64,000 nt of DNA from an uncultured Ruegeria sp. (GCF_947500045.1 NZ_CANMQQ010000007.1:1-64000); one strand, 5' to 3'; shown: positions 53,740 through 63,612, counted from the first letter of the stretch. Notes: a model not told the origin generated them from the letters alone. Program-made: numbers and translations.

Positions 53740-54627
53740 ATGACTCGCATGACGGCAAAAGATTTCGACCAGGAACTCCTGGACCTGTACGACTTTTACG
53801 CGCACGGCAAGATCACCAAGCGCCAGTTTCTGGACCGCGCCGGTAAGTTCGCGGTTGGTGGTTTATCCGCAGCCGCATTGCTGAACATGCTCAGCCCGAA
53901 CTACGCGATGGCGCAGCAGGTTTCATTCAACGATTCTGATATCCACGCGGATTACATCACCTATCCTTCGCCGAACGGAACCGGTGATGTCCGTGGCTAC
54001 CTTGTCCGGCCGACCGGCGTGGAAGAGCCGCTGCCCGCGGTGCTGGTCATCCACGAAAACCGCGGCTTGAATCCCTACATTGAAGATGTGGCGCGCCGAT
54101 TGGCGAAAGCCGGGTTTATGGCACTGGCCCCCGACGGCCTGACGTCGGTGGGCGGATACCCGGGCAACGACGCCGATGGGCGCGACCTGCAAAAGACTGT
54201 GGACCGAGTCGAGTTGATGAATGATTTCTTCAATGGATTTGAATACCTGTTGAACCGAGAAGACTGCACCGGCAAGGTCGGCGCTGTGGGTTTCTGCTAT
54301 GGCGGCGGTGTAGTTAGCGCAATTGCCGTGGCCTATCCCGAACTGGCCGCTGGAGTGCCGTTCTACGGGCGCCAGCCAACGGCCGAGGATGTGGTCAAAA
54401 TTCAGGCACCGCTGCTGATTCAGATGGGGGAGCTTGATGAACGCATCAACTCGGGCTGGCCAGATTTTGAGGCCGCCCTGCAGGCCAACGACAAGGTATA
54501 CGAGGCCTACATCTACGAAAATGCCAACCACGGTTTCCACAATGACAGCACGCCACGCTATGACGAGGAGATGGCAAACTTAGCCTGGGACCGCACAATT
54601 GATTGGTTCAACACCTATCTGAAATAG
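53740..54627 (+). CDS. dienelactone hydrolase-family protein
   Basis: 295 residues, AAGGAGA before ATG. N-terminal extension with a Tat-like signal (KRQFLDRAGKFAVGGLSAAALL, about 28-48, no perfect twin Arg), so export is possible. The alpha/beta-hydrolase domain has Cys186 (GFCYGGG), Asp233 (GELDER) and His264 (NHGFHND), plus Glu106 (VIHENRG), the dienelactone hydrolase arrangement. Found with intradiol dioxygenase and FAH genes, it could open a lactone intermediate. Stands alone behind matB with its own ribosome site. Confidence 0.9.
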   Translation: MTRMTAKDFDQELLDLYDFYAHGKITKRQFLDRAGKFAVGGLSAAALLNMLSPNYAMAQQVSFNDSDIHADYITYPSPNGTGDVRGYLVRPTGVEEPLPAVLVIHENRGLNPYIEDVARRLAKAGFMALAPDGLTSVGGYPGNDADGRDLQKTVDRVELMNDFFNGFEYLLNREDCTGKVGAVGFCYGGGVVSAIAVAYPELAAGVPFYGRQPTAEDVVKIQAPLLIQMGELDERINSGWPDFEAALQANDKVYEAYIYENANHGFHNDSTPRYDEEMANLAWDRTIDWFNTYLK

Positions 54628-54937
54628 TTTCGGCGAGCTGCGAAACCAACCTTGCGTTGGTTTCGCTTCAAACGCCTACTGTTCTCCGAGAACAATTCCC
54701 GAGAAGCCTGAGCTTTATGAGTTTCGTGATCAGAGGGGCTGTCGGGCGACGAGTAGTTTTGCCGTTCGACGACAGCTCAGAATTTGATTTTGATCCATTC
54801 GGTTTTTCATTAGCGCACAGGTCTTGTCATTTGCGACTCAAAGGCTTCCATCAAGTCAGGGAAACGGTCTTTTCTGTCCGCGAGGGAAGACGCCCGCAAA
54901 TAAACAGCGAATAACGGCGTTGAACACAGATATGCAT
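54628..54937. other. intergenic between convergent genes
   Basis: 310 bases between the dienelactone hydrolase gene and the convergent uxuA. It contains the strong stem-loop at 54640-54666. No gene recognised. Confidence 0.5.
54640..54666 (+). terminator. stem-loop after dienelactone hydrolase gene
   Basis: GCGAAACCAAC pairs perfectly with GTTGGTTTCGC around a 5-base loop, 13 bases after the stop codon. Only a short T-run follows, but the stem and position fit a terminator of the matAB operon. Confidence 0.7.
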
Positions 54938-56134
54938 CTAATTGCAGCCACGCATGACACCACGCAGCTCAGCGAGACCGCGCATCCTGCCTATTAACGG
55001 GTAACCAGGCTGTGACGGACGTGTGAGGTCGCTCAGCAAGGCATGGCCGTGGTCCGGTCGCATGGGAATCTCGTAATCTGATCGTCCCTGATTTCGGCGC
55101 CGTTGTTCCTCGGCCAACAAGGCGCGGATTGTTGCAACCATATCGGTGTCTCCTGCCAGATGTTCGGACTCGGAAAAACTGTGGCGGTTGTTGTCACTTG
55201 GACCGTCACGCACAGTATTGCGAAGATGAACAAAATGGATGCGATGACCAAGCTGAGTAACGAAAGATACGGGGTCGAAGTCTTTATCAACACCCAATGA
55301 ACCGGTGCATAGCGTTGCCCCATTTGCTGGGCTGTCGACAGCATTCAGCGCAGTGGCATAATCACGTTGCGATGACATGACCCTTGGTAGCCCAAGCAAA
55401 GAAAAAGGTGGATCATCAGGATGGCAGCATAACCGGATGCCGAGGTCTTCAGCTGTTGGAACGACTTCGGACAGGAAGTCAACCAGATTGGATCGGAGCA
55501 TTTCAGGCGTCACGTCAACATATGCGTCGAGGTTTCGATTCACGTCCTCTAGAGACCAATTGTCGTTCGCCCCCGGCAAACCAGCGACGATATTGTTAGA
55601 CAGTTTCTGGCGATCTCCATCACCCAGATCTGCAAACCGGGCCTGTGCGGTTTCTACGGTCTCGGCTGAATAGTCTTGCTCTGCGCCCTTCCTACAAAGG
55701 ATGAAACAATCGAACACAACAAAATCAATAAGGTCAAACCGCATCGCGTGCCCGCCATTCGGCAGCTGATGGCTAAGGTCTGTCCGCGTCCAATCCAATA
55801 CGGGCATGAAATTGTAGCAGACCGTGTGAATACCGCATTCTGCCAAATTTCGCAGACTCGTCTTGTAGGCCTCAATGTGTTGTCTCATCGGGCCAGTTTG
55901 AGATTTGATTGCTTCGGACACCGGCACACTTTCAACTACGTCCCAAGTCAGCCCCGATGGAACGCCTCCGGGTTGTTCTATCTGTTGCTGCCGCTCTTTG
56001 ATGTGCTCGATCGACCAAGCCTCTCCTGTTGGAATATGGTGCAAGGCTGAGACGATGCCGGATGCGCCGGTTTGCCTGATTTCACCAATCGAAATCGCGT
56101 CGGAAGGGCCAAACCACCGCCAGGTCTGTTTCAT
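54938..56134 (-). CDS. uxuA: mannonate dehydratase
   Basis: 398 residues, the usual length for UxuA, with the start MKQTWRWFGPSDAI and metal-site motifs IRLCCHPDDPPF, VHLRNTV and MRPDHGHALLSD. It dehydrates D-mannonate to 2-keto-3-deoxygluconate (KDG). Encoded at the end of the hexuronate unit; the next gene upstream is the KDG kinase, so the two steps follow each other. Confidence 0.95.
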   Translation of the reverse strand: MKQTWRWFGPSDAISIGEIRQTGASGIVSALHHIPTGEAWSIEHIKERQQQIEQPGGVPSGLTWDVVESVPVSEAIKSQTGPMRQHIEAYKTSLRNLAECGIHTVCYNFMPVLDWTRTDLSHQLPNGGHAMRFDLIDFVVFDCFILCRKGAEQDYSAETVETAQARFADLGDGDRQKLSNNIVAGLPGANDNWSLEDVNRNLDAYVDVTPEMLRSNLVDFLSEVVPTAEDLGIRLCCHPDDPPFSLLGLPRVMSSQRDYATALNAVDSPANGATLCTGSLGVDKDFDPVSFVTQLGHRIHFVHLRNTVRDGPSDNNRHSFSESEHLAGDTDMVATIRALLAEEQRRRNQGRSDYEIPMRPDHGHALLSDLTRPSQPGYPLIGRMRGLAELRGVMRGCN

Positions 56135-56162
56135 GGTCTTGTTACTCCACGATCATAGGGGA

Positions 56163-57095
56163 TCACCATCCCACCTCATCTCTCCGGAGATTTATTTCGA
56201 TAGGAATGAGCGCGCCTTTGTGACGGACGACGCGGCCTGCAAGGCGACATCCTTGCCGTATTCCGGAAATTAAATCATCGTTCCTAATAACGCTTGCCAA
56301 CACACCAGCATTGAAACTGTCCCCTGCCGCGGTGGTATCGACGACACTCGTCACTGTATCAACGTCCACCGCCCCGCGTTGGCCATCATTCTGAAACAAC
56401 ACTGGCTGAGCGCTGTTTTTTACGACAATCTGATCCGCACCAATCTCAGCATATCGGTTCAGCGTTGCGATTGAATCGCGATCCCCGAACCACTCGGCCT
56501 CGTCGTCGTAAGATGGCAGGACGATATCGGATTGTGCCGCCGCCTCCATGATTGTGTCTGTCATTTCCTTTGGCGAAGACCAAAGCCGCGGTCTCAGGTT
56601 TGTGTCGAAGGCTACAGTTATTCCGTACGCACGCGCATGACGCAATGCATTAAGCAACTTTTCGCGTGATTGTGGATCGAGAATGGCGAGAGTTATTCCA
56701 GAAAAGTAGATCAAGTCTGCGTCTCCAACTGCCCGCCCAAGAGCAATCTCGTCGACCGCCAGTTGTCTGGCTGCGGAGTCGTCGCGCCAATATGAAAAAC
56801 TACGTTCACCATTGTTGAGATGGATAAGGTATAGCCCAACCGTTTTACCTGCGATGACTTGGACGTGCGTATCGCAAATCCGACTGTCTTTCATGAACGT
56901 TCGCATGTCCTGCGAAATCGCATCGTCTCCGACAGCGGTCAAATAACCGACATCGATATCTGATGCGACCTGTGCAAGATACCATGCTGTGTTGAAGGTA
57001 TCGCCCGCAAAACCAAGCTTGAACTCCCTAACCCCATCTACTGGGGCAAGTTCTGCCATGCACTCCCCGATTGCCAAGAAACGCATGTCAGTCAC
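56163..57095 (-). CDS. kdgK: 2-dehydro-3-deoxygluconokinase
   Basis: 310 residues of the PfkB/ribokinase family: substrate Gly-rich start LAIGECMAEL and FAGDTFNTAWYLAQ, C-terminal catalytic motif DTTAAGDSFNAGVLA. FAGDTFNTA is characteristic of KDG kinases. It phosphorylates KDG for cleavage by an aldolase that is not encoded here. The start overlaps the KdgF-like gene stop (ATGA). Confidence 0.92.
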   Translation of the reverse strand: MTDMRFLAIGECMAELAPVDGVREFKLGFAGDTFNTAWYLAQVASDIDVGYLTAVGDDAISQDMRTFMKDSRICDTHVQVIAGKTVGLYLIHLNNGERSFSYWRDDSAARQLAVDEIALGRAVGDADLIYFSGITLAILDPQSREKLLNALRHARAYGITVAFDTNLRPRLWSSPKEMTDTIMEAAAQSDIVLPSYDDEAEWFGDRDSIATLNRYAEIGADQIVVKNSAQPVLFQNDGQRGAVDVDTVTSVVDTTAAGDSFNAGVLASVIRNDDLISGIRQGCRLAGRVVRHKGALIPIEINLRRDEVGW

Positions 57096-57403
57096 AGAAA
57101 ATCGTCGCGACGGGGTGTGAAACTGTCGACCAATTTACCGGGCTCCAGGCATATGCAGCCATGGGTTTGGCCTGATGGGATGACAAAGCTGTCGCCGGGA
57201 CCAAACACTTGTTCGCGTTCACCAAGCGTGAATCGAAATCGCCCGCTTTCGACATAGGTCGCCTGAACATGCGGATGGCTGTGCAGGTCGCCAATAGCCC
57301 CAGCCGCCTGAAACCGGAAGGCGACAACCATGATTTCCGAATGATCAGATAGGACCTGCCGCGTGACATGTTCACCGGTCGAAACGATCGGGAAGTGGGA
57401 CAC
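57092..57403 (-). CDS. kdgF: KdgF-like cupin
   Basis: 103 residues from GTG at 57403 behind AAAAGGAGAG. Single cupin with metal ligands in LHSHPHVQATYVESG and PSGQTHGCICLE, ending DSFTPRRDDFL as in KdgF. KdgF opens 4,5-unsaturated uronates from pectin or alginate to linear ketouronates. Its presence with an SDR and KdgK suggests that unsaturated uronates are a substrate of this unit. Confidence 0.87.
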   Translation of the reverse strand: MSHFPIVSTGEHVTRQVLSDHSEIMVVAFRFQAAGAIGDLHSHPHVQATYVESGRFRFTLGEREQVFGPGDSFVIPSGQTHGCICLEPGKLVDSFTPRRDDFL

Positions 57404-57421
57404 AGGTTCTCTCCTTTTCTA

Positions 57422-58165
57422 TTAAGAAAACAGCATACCACCGTTGAGATCAATATTCGCGCCCGTGATGAAAGCACTGTCCTCGCAGGCCAGGAATAAA
57501 ACGAGATTCGCTGCATCATCCACATGACCTTGACGCTTAAGCGGGGCGTTGGCTTCAAAGCCTCGACGACCTGCATCAGGGGTGTGAACGTTGTGAAAAT
57601 CAGTGTCGATCATACCAGGACAAAGCGCATTCACTCGGATGTCAGGGCCAACCTCCTTTGCCAATCCGCGCGTCATGGTCATGACCGCGCCTTTGGCCGT
57701 GGCATAGGCGACGGCGCCCGGCCCACCGCCATCACGCCCGGCTTGACTGGCGAGATTCACAATAGTCCCTGACGTCATCCTGGACAGGCAAGCCTGGGTC
57801 ATCAGGAATGTACTGGTCAGGTTCAGGGTCATCACGGCGTCCCAATGCTCAACTGACATTTCCGCAATGGTTTTACGGGCGATCAGACCGCCAGCGTTGT
57901 TGACCAGAATGTCAACGCCGCCAAAGGTTTCGACAGTGCGGAAAACCAGCGCGTCAACATCCGCCTTCTTGTTCAGATCGCCCTGCAAGGCAATCGCTTT
58001 ACCGCCATTGCCTTCGATTGCAGCGACGGTTTCCTCAGCGCCATTCGAGCTGGAAAAATAGTTAATCGCAACATTTGCGCCTTCAGAGGCGAGTTTGATC
58101 GCAACGGCGCGGCCAATATCGCGGCCTCCTCCGGTCACGATGGCGGTCTTACCTGCAAGTTTCAT
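57422..58165 (-). CDS. SDR-family oxidoreductase (uronate-reductase-like)
   Basis: 247 residues; TGGGRDIG at about 12-19, NNAGG near 90, YATAK near 157-161. Classical SDR with GGPGAVAYATAKGAVMTMTRG. In this unit it may be the reductase of 4-deoxy-hexoseulose uronate (DEH) to KDG, or KduD. Specificity is inferred from neighbours only. Between kdgF (18 bases) and the TRAP dctM. Confidence 0.87.
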   Translation of the reverse strand: MKLAGKTAIVTGGGRDIGRAVAIKLASEGANVAINYFSSSNGAEETVAAIEGNGGKAIALQGDLNKKADVDALVFRTVETFGGVDILVNNAGGLIARKTIAEMSVEHWDAVMTLNLTSTFLMTQACLSRMTSGTIVNLASQAGRDGGGPGAVAYATAKGAVMTMTRGLAKEVGPDIRVNALCPGMIDTDFHNVHTPDAGRRGFEANAPLKRQGHVDDAANLVLFLACEDSAFITGANIDLNGGMLFS

Positions 58166-58261
58166 GTCGATCCTTCCTATTGCAAAGTGCGAGCTTCGCT
58201 TTTGTCATGGGTCTAGTTTGGCCGCCTTCGAATTGCGCTCAGAGCGCAACTGGAGACGCCA

Positions 58262-59572
58262 CTAACGGAATGCCCCCGGCATAATTGTCTTTGGGAGCCA
58301 CAGAATGATTTCGGGAAATGCTGCCAGCAGAATGAGAATGACCAGCATTGGGGCCAGGATAAGCACAACCTCTCGCAGGACTTGCACAACGTTTAGGCCG
58401 CCAATCGCAGCAGAGATTAGCAAGCACAAGCCGTAGGGCGGCGTCACCAGCCCGAAGGCAAGCGAGACGATACCAATGATTGCGAATGCGATTGGATCAA
58501 CCCCGCCCGCCTGGGCCACAGGCATCAGAACCGTGCCAAGGATGATAATTGTCGGAATCGCGTCGATGAACAGGCCAAAAAGGAGAAACAGCAGCGCAAT
58601 CAACAGTGCAGTCCCAAAAGCGCCGAACTCCCAAGCGGTCAAAACACTGACGATCAGGCGCGGCGCATCGTAGAATGACAGTAACCACCCGAATGCTGAC
58701 GCAGTGCCGATTGCAAACAGCGAGATGGCTGCAAAGCGTGCCGTGTCATAGAGGATGAAGCCCAAGTCCTTGGGTGTGACCGTCCGATAGACAAACATGC
58801 CCAGGATCAGCGCATAACCAGCTGCGATGATTGCGCTTTCAGTTGGTGTGACAAGACCGCCTACGATCCCTCCAATCACAAAGACCGGCGTCAAAAGAGC
58901 AAGCGCGGCACCTTTCCAAGCGGCCCAGAACTCACCCCAATTCGGCGTCGCAGTCACCGGGTAATTGCGGGCTTTTGCGAAGCAGTAGACAGTAGCCATC
59001 AAGGCGAGGCCAATCATCAGGCCCGGAATCGCGCCACCCAAAAACAATGCGCCGACAGAGACCTGCATGACACCGCCCCAAACGATCATCAAAATCGACG
59101 GCGGGATGATGACCCCCATCACCGAAGAGCAGGCCGTGATAGCAACGGCAAACCGCGTGTCGTACCCCTCTTTCTGCATGGCTGGGATCAGGATTTTTCC
59201 AATACCCGCCGCATCTGCTGTGGAAGATCCGGAGATGCCTGCGAACAGCATCGATACAGCGACATTTACATGACCCAATCCGCCGGGCATCCAGCCGGTT
59301 AGCACACGGGCCAGTTCGATCAGCCGGTCGGTTACTTTGCCGGAATTCATCAGGTTGGCCGCCAGTAGAAAGAATGGAACGGCCAATAAGATGAAGGAGT
59401 TATAGGATTGGAACATCCGATCCAGTACGATGAACGGCGTCAACCGCAGCTCAAGCAACACAACCGGAAGGGTCGCCAAACCCAATGCGAATGCCACAGG
59501 GATGCGGATAAAAATCAGCACCAGAAAGCCAGCAATAAGCATCGTGGCGGCAGTTGCAGTATCGAGGATCAT
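58262..59572 (-). CDS. dctM: TRAP transporter large permease (DctM)
   Basis: 436 residues from ATG at 59572, overlapping dctQ (ATGA); the frame runs further only because it overlaps dctQ. FAGISGSSTADAAGIGKILIPAM, PPSILMIVWGGVMQV and GLVTPPYGLCLLI mark DctM, here of the uronate-type systems (SiaT/UehC-like). About 12 membrane segments. Confidence 0.94.
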   Translation of the reverse strand: MILDTATAATMLIAGFLVLIFIRIPVAFALGLATLPVVLLELRLTPFIVLDRMFQSYNSFILLAVPFFLLAANLMNSGKVTDRLIELARVLTGWMPGGLGHVNVAVSMLFAGISGSSTADAAGIGKILIPAMQKEGYDTRFAVAITACSSVMGVIIPPSILMIVWGGVMQVSVGALFLGGAIPGLMIGLALMATVYCFAKARNYPVTATPNWGEFWAAWKGAALALLTPVFVIGGIVGGLVTPTESAIIAAGYALILGMFVYRTVTPKDLGFILYDTARFAAISLFAIGTASAFGWLLSFYDAPRLIVSVLTAWEFGAFGTALLIALLFLLFGLFIDAIPTIIILGTVLMPVAQAGGVDPIAFAIIGIVSLAFGLVTPPYGLCLLISAAIGGLNVVQVLREVVLILAPMLVILILLAAFPEIILWLPKTIMPGAFR

Positions 59573-60063
59573 GTCTGGCTGCTCTCTCGGTTTAGATATT
59601 TCGCGATGGCTTCGGACAACCGGTAGCCTGACAGGAGAAACCAAAACCCTCCGGCAATCGGGACCGAGATGTGCGTAATCGCAAGATTTGCACGCATCAT
59701 TACCGACCGCTGTTTGCCCCCAAATTCGGTGTATTCGATGCCGTAAAACAGGAAGAACGCCCCAAAAATCATGATGGCAACGTGAACGATGCCGTCTTGG
59801 AACAAACGTGGCAGCGGTCTCATTGCGTTGCGGGTAATCCGAACGTCGAAATGCGTGCCGTCCCAGACAGCAACAATCGACCCGATCATCACGATCCAGA
59901 CGAACAGGAACGTCGCCAGTTCTTCGGTCCAAAGGTATGTTGGAATCAAACCGGTGTAGCGAGAGACAACTTGCATCGCGACAGGGATGGCTAGTGTGCC
60001 CATCATCACACCAAGCAATATACGAAGCCCAGCGCAGAACTTATCCAGATATTTTCCAAGCAT
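59569..60063 (-). CDS. dctQ: TRAP transporter small permease (DctQ)
   Basis: 164 residues with four membrane segments, and TYLWTEELATFLFVWIVMIGSIVAVWDGTHFDV in pieces typical of DctQ in sugar-acid TRAP systems. Confidence 0.93.
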   Translation of the reverse strand: MLGKYLDKFCAGLRILLGVMMGTLAIPVAMQVVSRYTGLIPTYLWTEELATFLFVWIVMIGSIVAVWDGTHFDVRITRNAMRPLPRLFQDGIVHVAIMIFGAFFLFYGIEYTEFGGKQRSVMMRANLAITHISVPIAGGFWFLLSGYRLSEAIAKYLNRESSQT

Positions 60064-60156
60064 GTTCCGCCCTACTCCGCAATGTGACGCGCCAAGCGCA
60101 TCGGAAATTGTGCCGACAGGCGAGCTTGAAGACTCACCCGCCCGTCAGCCGGGAGA

Positions 60157-61140
60157 TTACATTCCGCGAACGTTATTGAGCAGTTCTGTCGCGCCCAGCT
60201 CTTCAGCATAGGCGTCCTGGACCGGCTGAACCAATTCCAGCATTTTCTCGCGACCCTCGAACTCATGCACTTCGATCTGACCTGCGTCGATCATCGCCTG
60301 AAGTTTTTCGCCGTCCTGACCGCTCTCCAGCGCGCGACCAAATGCACCGGCTTCAGCACCAGCTTCCATGATGGCAGCTTGCAGGTCCGCAGGCAGTTCA
60401 TCGAAGATTTTCGCTGACATCACAATTGGGCGCACAGTGATCGTGTGCTGGGTCAATGAAACATGCGGCGCGACTTCGTAGAACTTCAGATTCTGGATCG
60501 AGGCTGCTTCGTTTTCGAACCCGGCAATAACGCCTGTTTGGATTGCGTTATAGACTTCGTTGTATGCGATGGCAGAAGGCGCCGCACCAACGGCCGAGAA
60601 TGTCTGCGCCTGAATCGGCGCCCCCATGACGCGCATGCGGTGCCCTGCAAGTTCGTCCATGTTTGTGATGGGCTCGGCAGAAGCTAGGTTCCTTACGCCT
60701 CCACCGTGATAACCCACAATCACAATGCCCGCGGCTTCGCGCAGATCATCCTCAAGAGGTTTCAGCGCATCCGATGAAAGTACCGCGTCCCAGTGTTCAA
60801 GATCACGGAACAGGAAAGGCATATCCATCAATGGAATGGACTCTGAAAACACGGCCATATTGGACGGGGCCAGAATCGTATAGTCAACCGCGACACCTTG
60901 ATTGAGGTATGTGACGTAATCAGATTCCACCCCAAGTTCACCATTCAGGCGCAGATCAAACTCGACCTCTCCATCGTAGTTCTCAGCGACCAGGCGCTCA
61001 AACTCTCGCAGAGTCTTAGTAAAGGCGTGCTCTTCATCAAACATGCTCGCGCCGCGCAGTGTTACATCCGCCTGTGCGATTGAAACCCCGCTTAGCAAAA
61101 CAGCCGTCGCAGCCATAGTCTTTAGTGAAAAATTGAACAT
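60157..61140 (-). CDS. dctP: TRAP transporter substrate-binding protein (DctP, uronate type)
   Basis: 327 residues from ATG at 61140 with GGGAGG upstream. Signal peptide (MAATAVLLSGVSIAQAD). ELAGHRMRVMGAPIQAQTFSAVGAAPSAIAYNEVYNAIQTGVIAGFENE in pieces is the DctP core, with Arg for the uronate carboxylate. First gene of the hexuronate unit, divergent from the GntR gene. Confidence 0.93.
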   Translation of the reverse strand: MFNFSLKTMAATAVLLSGVSIAQADVTLRGASMFDEEHAFTKTLREFERLVAENYDGEVEFDLRLNGELGVESDYVTYLNQGVAVDYTILAPSNMAVFSESIPLMDMPFLFRDLEHWDAVLSSDALKPLEDDLREAAGIVIVGYHGGGVRNLASAEPITNMDELAGHRMRVMGAPIQAQTFSAVGAAPSAIAYNEVYNAIQTGVIAGFENEAASIQNLKFYEVAPHVSLTQHTITVRPIVMSAKIFDELPADLQAAIMEAGAEAGAFGRALESGQDGEKLQAMIDAGQIEVHEFEGREKMLELVQPVQDAYAEELGATELLNNVRGM

Positions 61141-61480
61141 TCTATCCTCCCAGATCAAGTTCAGGTCTTGTTTTCTCCCAGTCATCTCTGACCGGCGATC
61201 GTCTTCGAAGCCTTGCAAACGGCGATGCCAAACCAGTCTTCATCCAAATCTGGATGATCTGATGCCCTCCCGACTAGCACGATTGCTCCGACCTCGTTAT
61301 GGGCACACACAACACGATAACTGGGATACTAGTCAACATATTATTTCATACAATGCATACATACTTTGCATTTTTCTTTTAAGAATAGTGAAAATATTGT
61401 CTTCTAGTATCCAATTTTGAACTATTATTTACCTCGTTGATCTGCCACAATGCTGTCAAACAGAGGTTGGAATACAAAAA
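61141..61480. other. divergent promoter region
   Basis: 340 bases, A+T-rich, between dctP and the GntR gene. It contains the inverted repeat at 61352-61372. No gene. Confidence 0.55.
61352..61372. promoter_or_regulatory. inverted repeat, likely GntR operator
   Basis: AATGCA and TGCATT separated by nine bases, in the A+T-rich divergent promoter of dctP and the GntR gene. The sequence differs from the ATATC/GATAT sites, so this GntR protein should have its own regulon. Confidence 0.5.
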
Positions 61481-62161
61481 ATGGTAGCATTGGGAACCCT
61501 TGAGCGCACGACGAGTAGCGATGTCGTCTTTGACGAACTGTTTGGACAAATCACCCGGTTGGAACTGCTCCCAGGGACAAAGATATCCGAAACGGATGTC
61601 GCAAAGTCATTCGGGTTCTCACGTCAACCTGTGCGAGAGGCTTTTACACGACTAGCCAACCTCAATCTCCTATTGGTGCGACCGCAGCGCGCAACAGTTG
61701 TTCGACCATTCTCACGGCAGCTCATCGCGAACGCCCGCTTCGTCCGTGCTGCGGTTGAATTGGAAGTCGTTCGTGCTGCCGCGTTAGATCGCGACAAGTC
61801 GGTGGACGCAGCATTGAAAGCGAACCTTCGCAAACAGGCGGAAGCAATTTCAGCGGAAGATGTCAGCCTGTTTCATGATCTGGATTACCAGTTTCACAAA
61901 TTACTTTGTGCCTCGGCCAAACAAGAATTTGCGTTTGAAATTATCGCCGAGAACAAAGCGCAGGTTGATCGCCTTTGTATGCTCGCGTTGACCAGCAAAA
62001 AAGCAATGGATGATTTGTATGTGGATCACCAAACTCTTTTAGAGGGCCTTTTTAATGGTGATGCAAAGGCGGCCGATCAAGTCCTTCGCACGCATCTTGA
62101 GCGTTTGACACCAACGATCCAGGCAATTTACACGACGCACAACGCCTACTTTGATGAATAG
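61481..62161 (+). CDS. GntR-family regulator, FCD subfamily
   Basis: 226 residues. Winged helix SETDVAKSFGFSRQPVREAFTRLANLNLL at about 38-66; FCD domain with FHDLDYQFHKLLCASA, the metal-site helix. Divergent from the hexuronate TRAP/kdg genes, and so the probable uronate-responsive repressor (UxuR/ExuR-like role). It is followed by the ISNCY-like element. Confidence 0.88.
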   Translation: MVALGTLERTTSSDVVFDELFGQITRLELLPGTKISETDVAKSFGFSRQPVREAFTRLANLNLLLVRPQRATVVRPFSRQLIANARFVRAAVELEVVRAAALDRDKSVDAALKANLRKQAEAISAEDVSLFHDLDYQFHKLLCASAKQEFAFEIIAENKAQVDRLCMLALTSKKAMDDLYVDHQTLLEGLFNGDAKAADQVLRTHLERLTPTIQAIYTTHNAYFDE

Positions 62162-62228
62162 GTAGCTTCGTTGCGAGCCGCTCTTTTTTGTGCCTTACTA
62201 CTCCGCTATTGTTGCAACCAAGTAGAAA

Positions 62229-62234
62229 TGTCCC
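62229..62234. repeat. left terminus of ISNCY-like element (TGTCCC)
   Basis: GAAATGTCCC at 62225-62234 is the perfect inverted copy of GGGACATTTC at 63762-63771. TGTCCC/GGGACA would be the element ends, spanning about 1.54 kb around the broken transposase. Confidence 0.55.
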
Positions 62235-62276
62235 ATTTGTCGCGAAACGGAAGTGCAGCCTGGCTGGTTGGAGACC

Positions 62277-63612
62277 TCAAACATCGGAGCCCTGGCTGAC
62301 TGCGCGCTTCTCTTTCGCCACCTTCGCGAGCTTTGAATTCCAGCCGTTGTTGCGCCGACCTGTTGGAGTGTAGCGTGTGGCCTGGGTGTCGGCGCGGCGC
62401 TTCTTCGGTGGTGCCTTGTCCTGCTCTTGCTTGATGTGCTCCAGCACTGCGCTTAGTCGCTTGTTCCCGGTGATCGCCGCGTGGCTCACGCGTTGGTCTT
62501 TGTCGTAAGCAGAGTAGGGCAGTGGGACGCCCTTTGACCGGAATTCCAGCGTTCCATCCTGGAATTCGTAGCTGTCCACGTATTTGCCAACGAGGTCGCG
62601 CGTAAGGTTGTTCTCTTCAAGCGTGATCCGCTTGCGGTCGTAGCGCAGCACCAGATTGCGGTCGACATAGCGCTCGTCGCGCCAGCACAGGGTGTCCCGC
62701 AGACGGTTGGGCTCGACATTCAGCGCCCGATGCAGATTGTCTTGGCGCCGCGGCGATTTGGCGAACTTGGCGTTGTAGCGTTGCATGAACCCCAGGAGGA
62801 AAGCGTTTCCGGCTTCCATGTCCGAGATGTCGGCGAGACGCAGTTCCTTTACCAGCCGGTCCTGCAGCGTGCGGTTGGCGCGCTCGACGCGGCCCTTGGC
62901 CTGGCTGCTGTTGGCGCAGAGGATCTCGATGTTCAACTCATTCAGCGCGCGACCGAACTGGGTCATGCCATGGCCCGACTTCGCACCTTGCTGCGCTACC
63001 CGAAACACGGTGTGCTTGTCGGAATTGAAGGCAACAGGACGACCGTGATCGGCCAGGTAGCCTTCAAGCGCTTCGAAATAGCTGAAGGTGCTTTCCGACG
63101 TCACGAACCGCAGCTGCATCAATGTGCTGGTCGCGTCATCAATGAAGACAAGCAGCGTGCAGGGCGGCGCGCGATCTTCGAACCAGCGATGGTCAGATCG
63201 ATGAGCTCACCATAGCAATCCCGGCGCAGGCGCGGCTGATGGAACACCTTACGTTGCTCCCGAGAGAGCCAAATTCCATCTGCTTGCATCATTTGCGCAG
63301 CGTCTCGCGCGACACTTTCAAATCATGATGTTACAACAGCATCTCAGCCGCCGGTGTCGGGCCGAAATCAGCGCATCGTTCTTTGACGAGTGCCAACGCA
63401 AACTCACGAACGGCCGGATCAATACGATTGTTGGATCTACGGTCGCGCGCTTTGTGACGAAGCGCAGCCGGGCCATCAATCTGGAAAACCTTGAGCAAAC
63501 GGTGAACTTGCCTGCGGCTCAGGTTCAGAACATTTGCGGCGGAAACCACCGTCATACGGCCTTGGGAAACCTGGCTCAACACTTCAATACGATTAAGCTT
63601 GCGCTCGCTCAT
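62277..63612 (-). pseudogene. ISNCY-like (rve core) transposase, broken
   Basis: Start at ATG 63612: MSERKLNRIEVLSQV, with a helix-turn-helix (VVSAANVLNLSRRQVHRLLKVFQ). TAA interrupts after AEMLL near 63330; the sequence continues in frame (HHDLKVSRETLRK), then shifts for MQADGIWLSREQRK, and after a small deletion near 63200 resumes as SDHRWFEDRAPPCTLLVFIDDAT. The DDE core follows in the long frame 62277-63122: SDKHTVFRV and KGRVERANRTLQDRLVKELR. With breaks repaired it would be about 440 residues. One stop, one shift and one deletion make it inactive. Confidence 0.83.
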
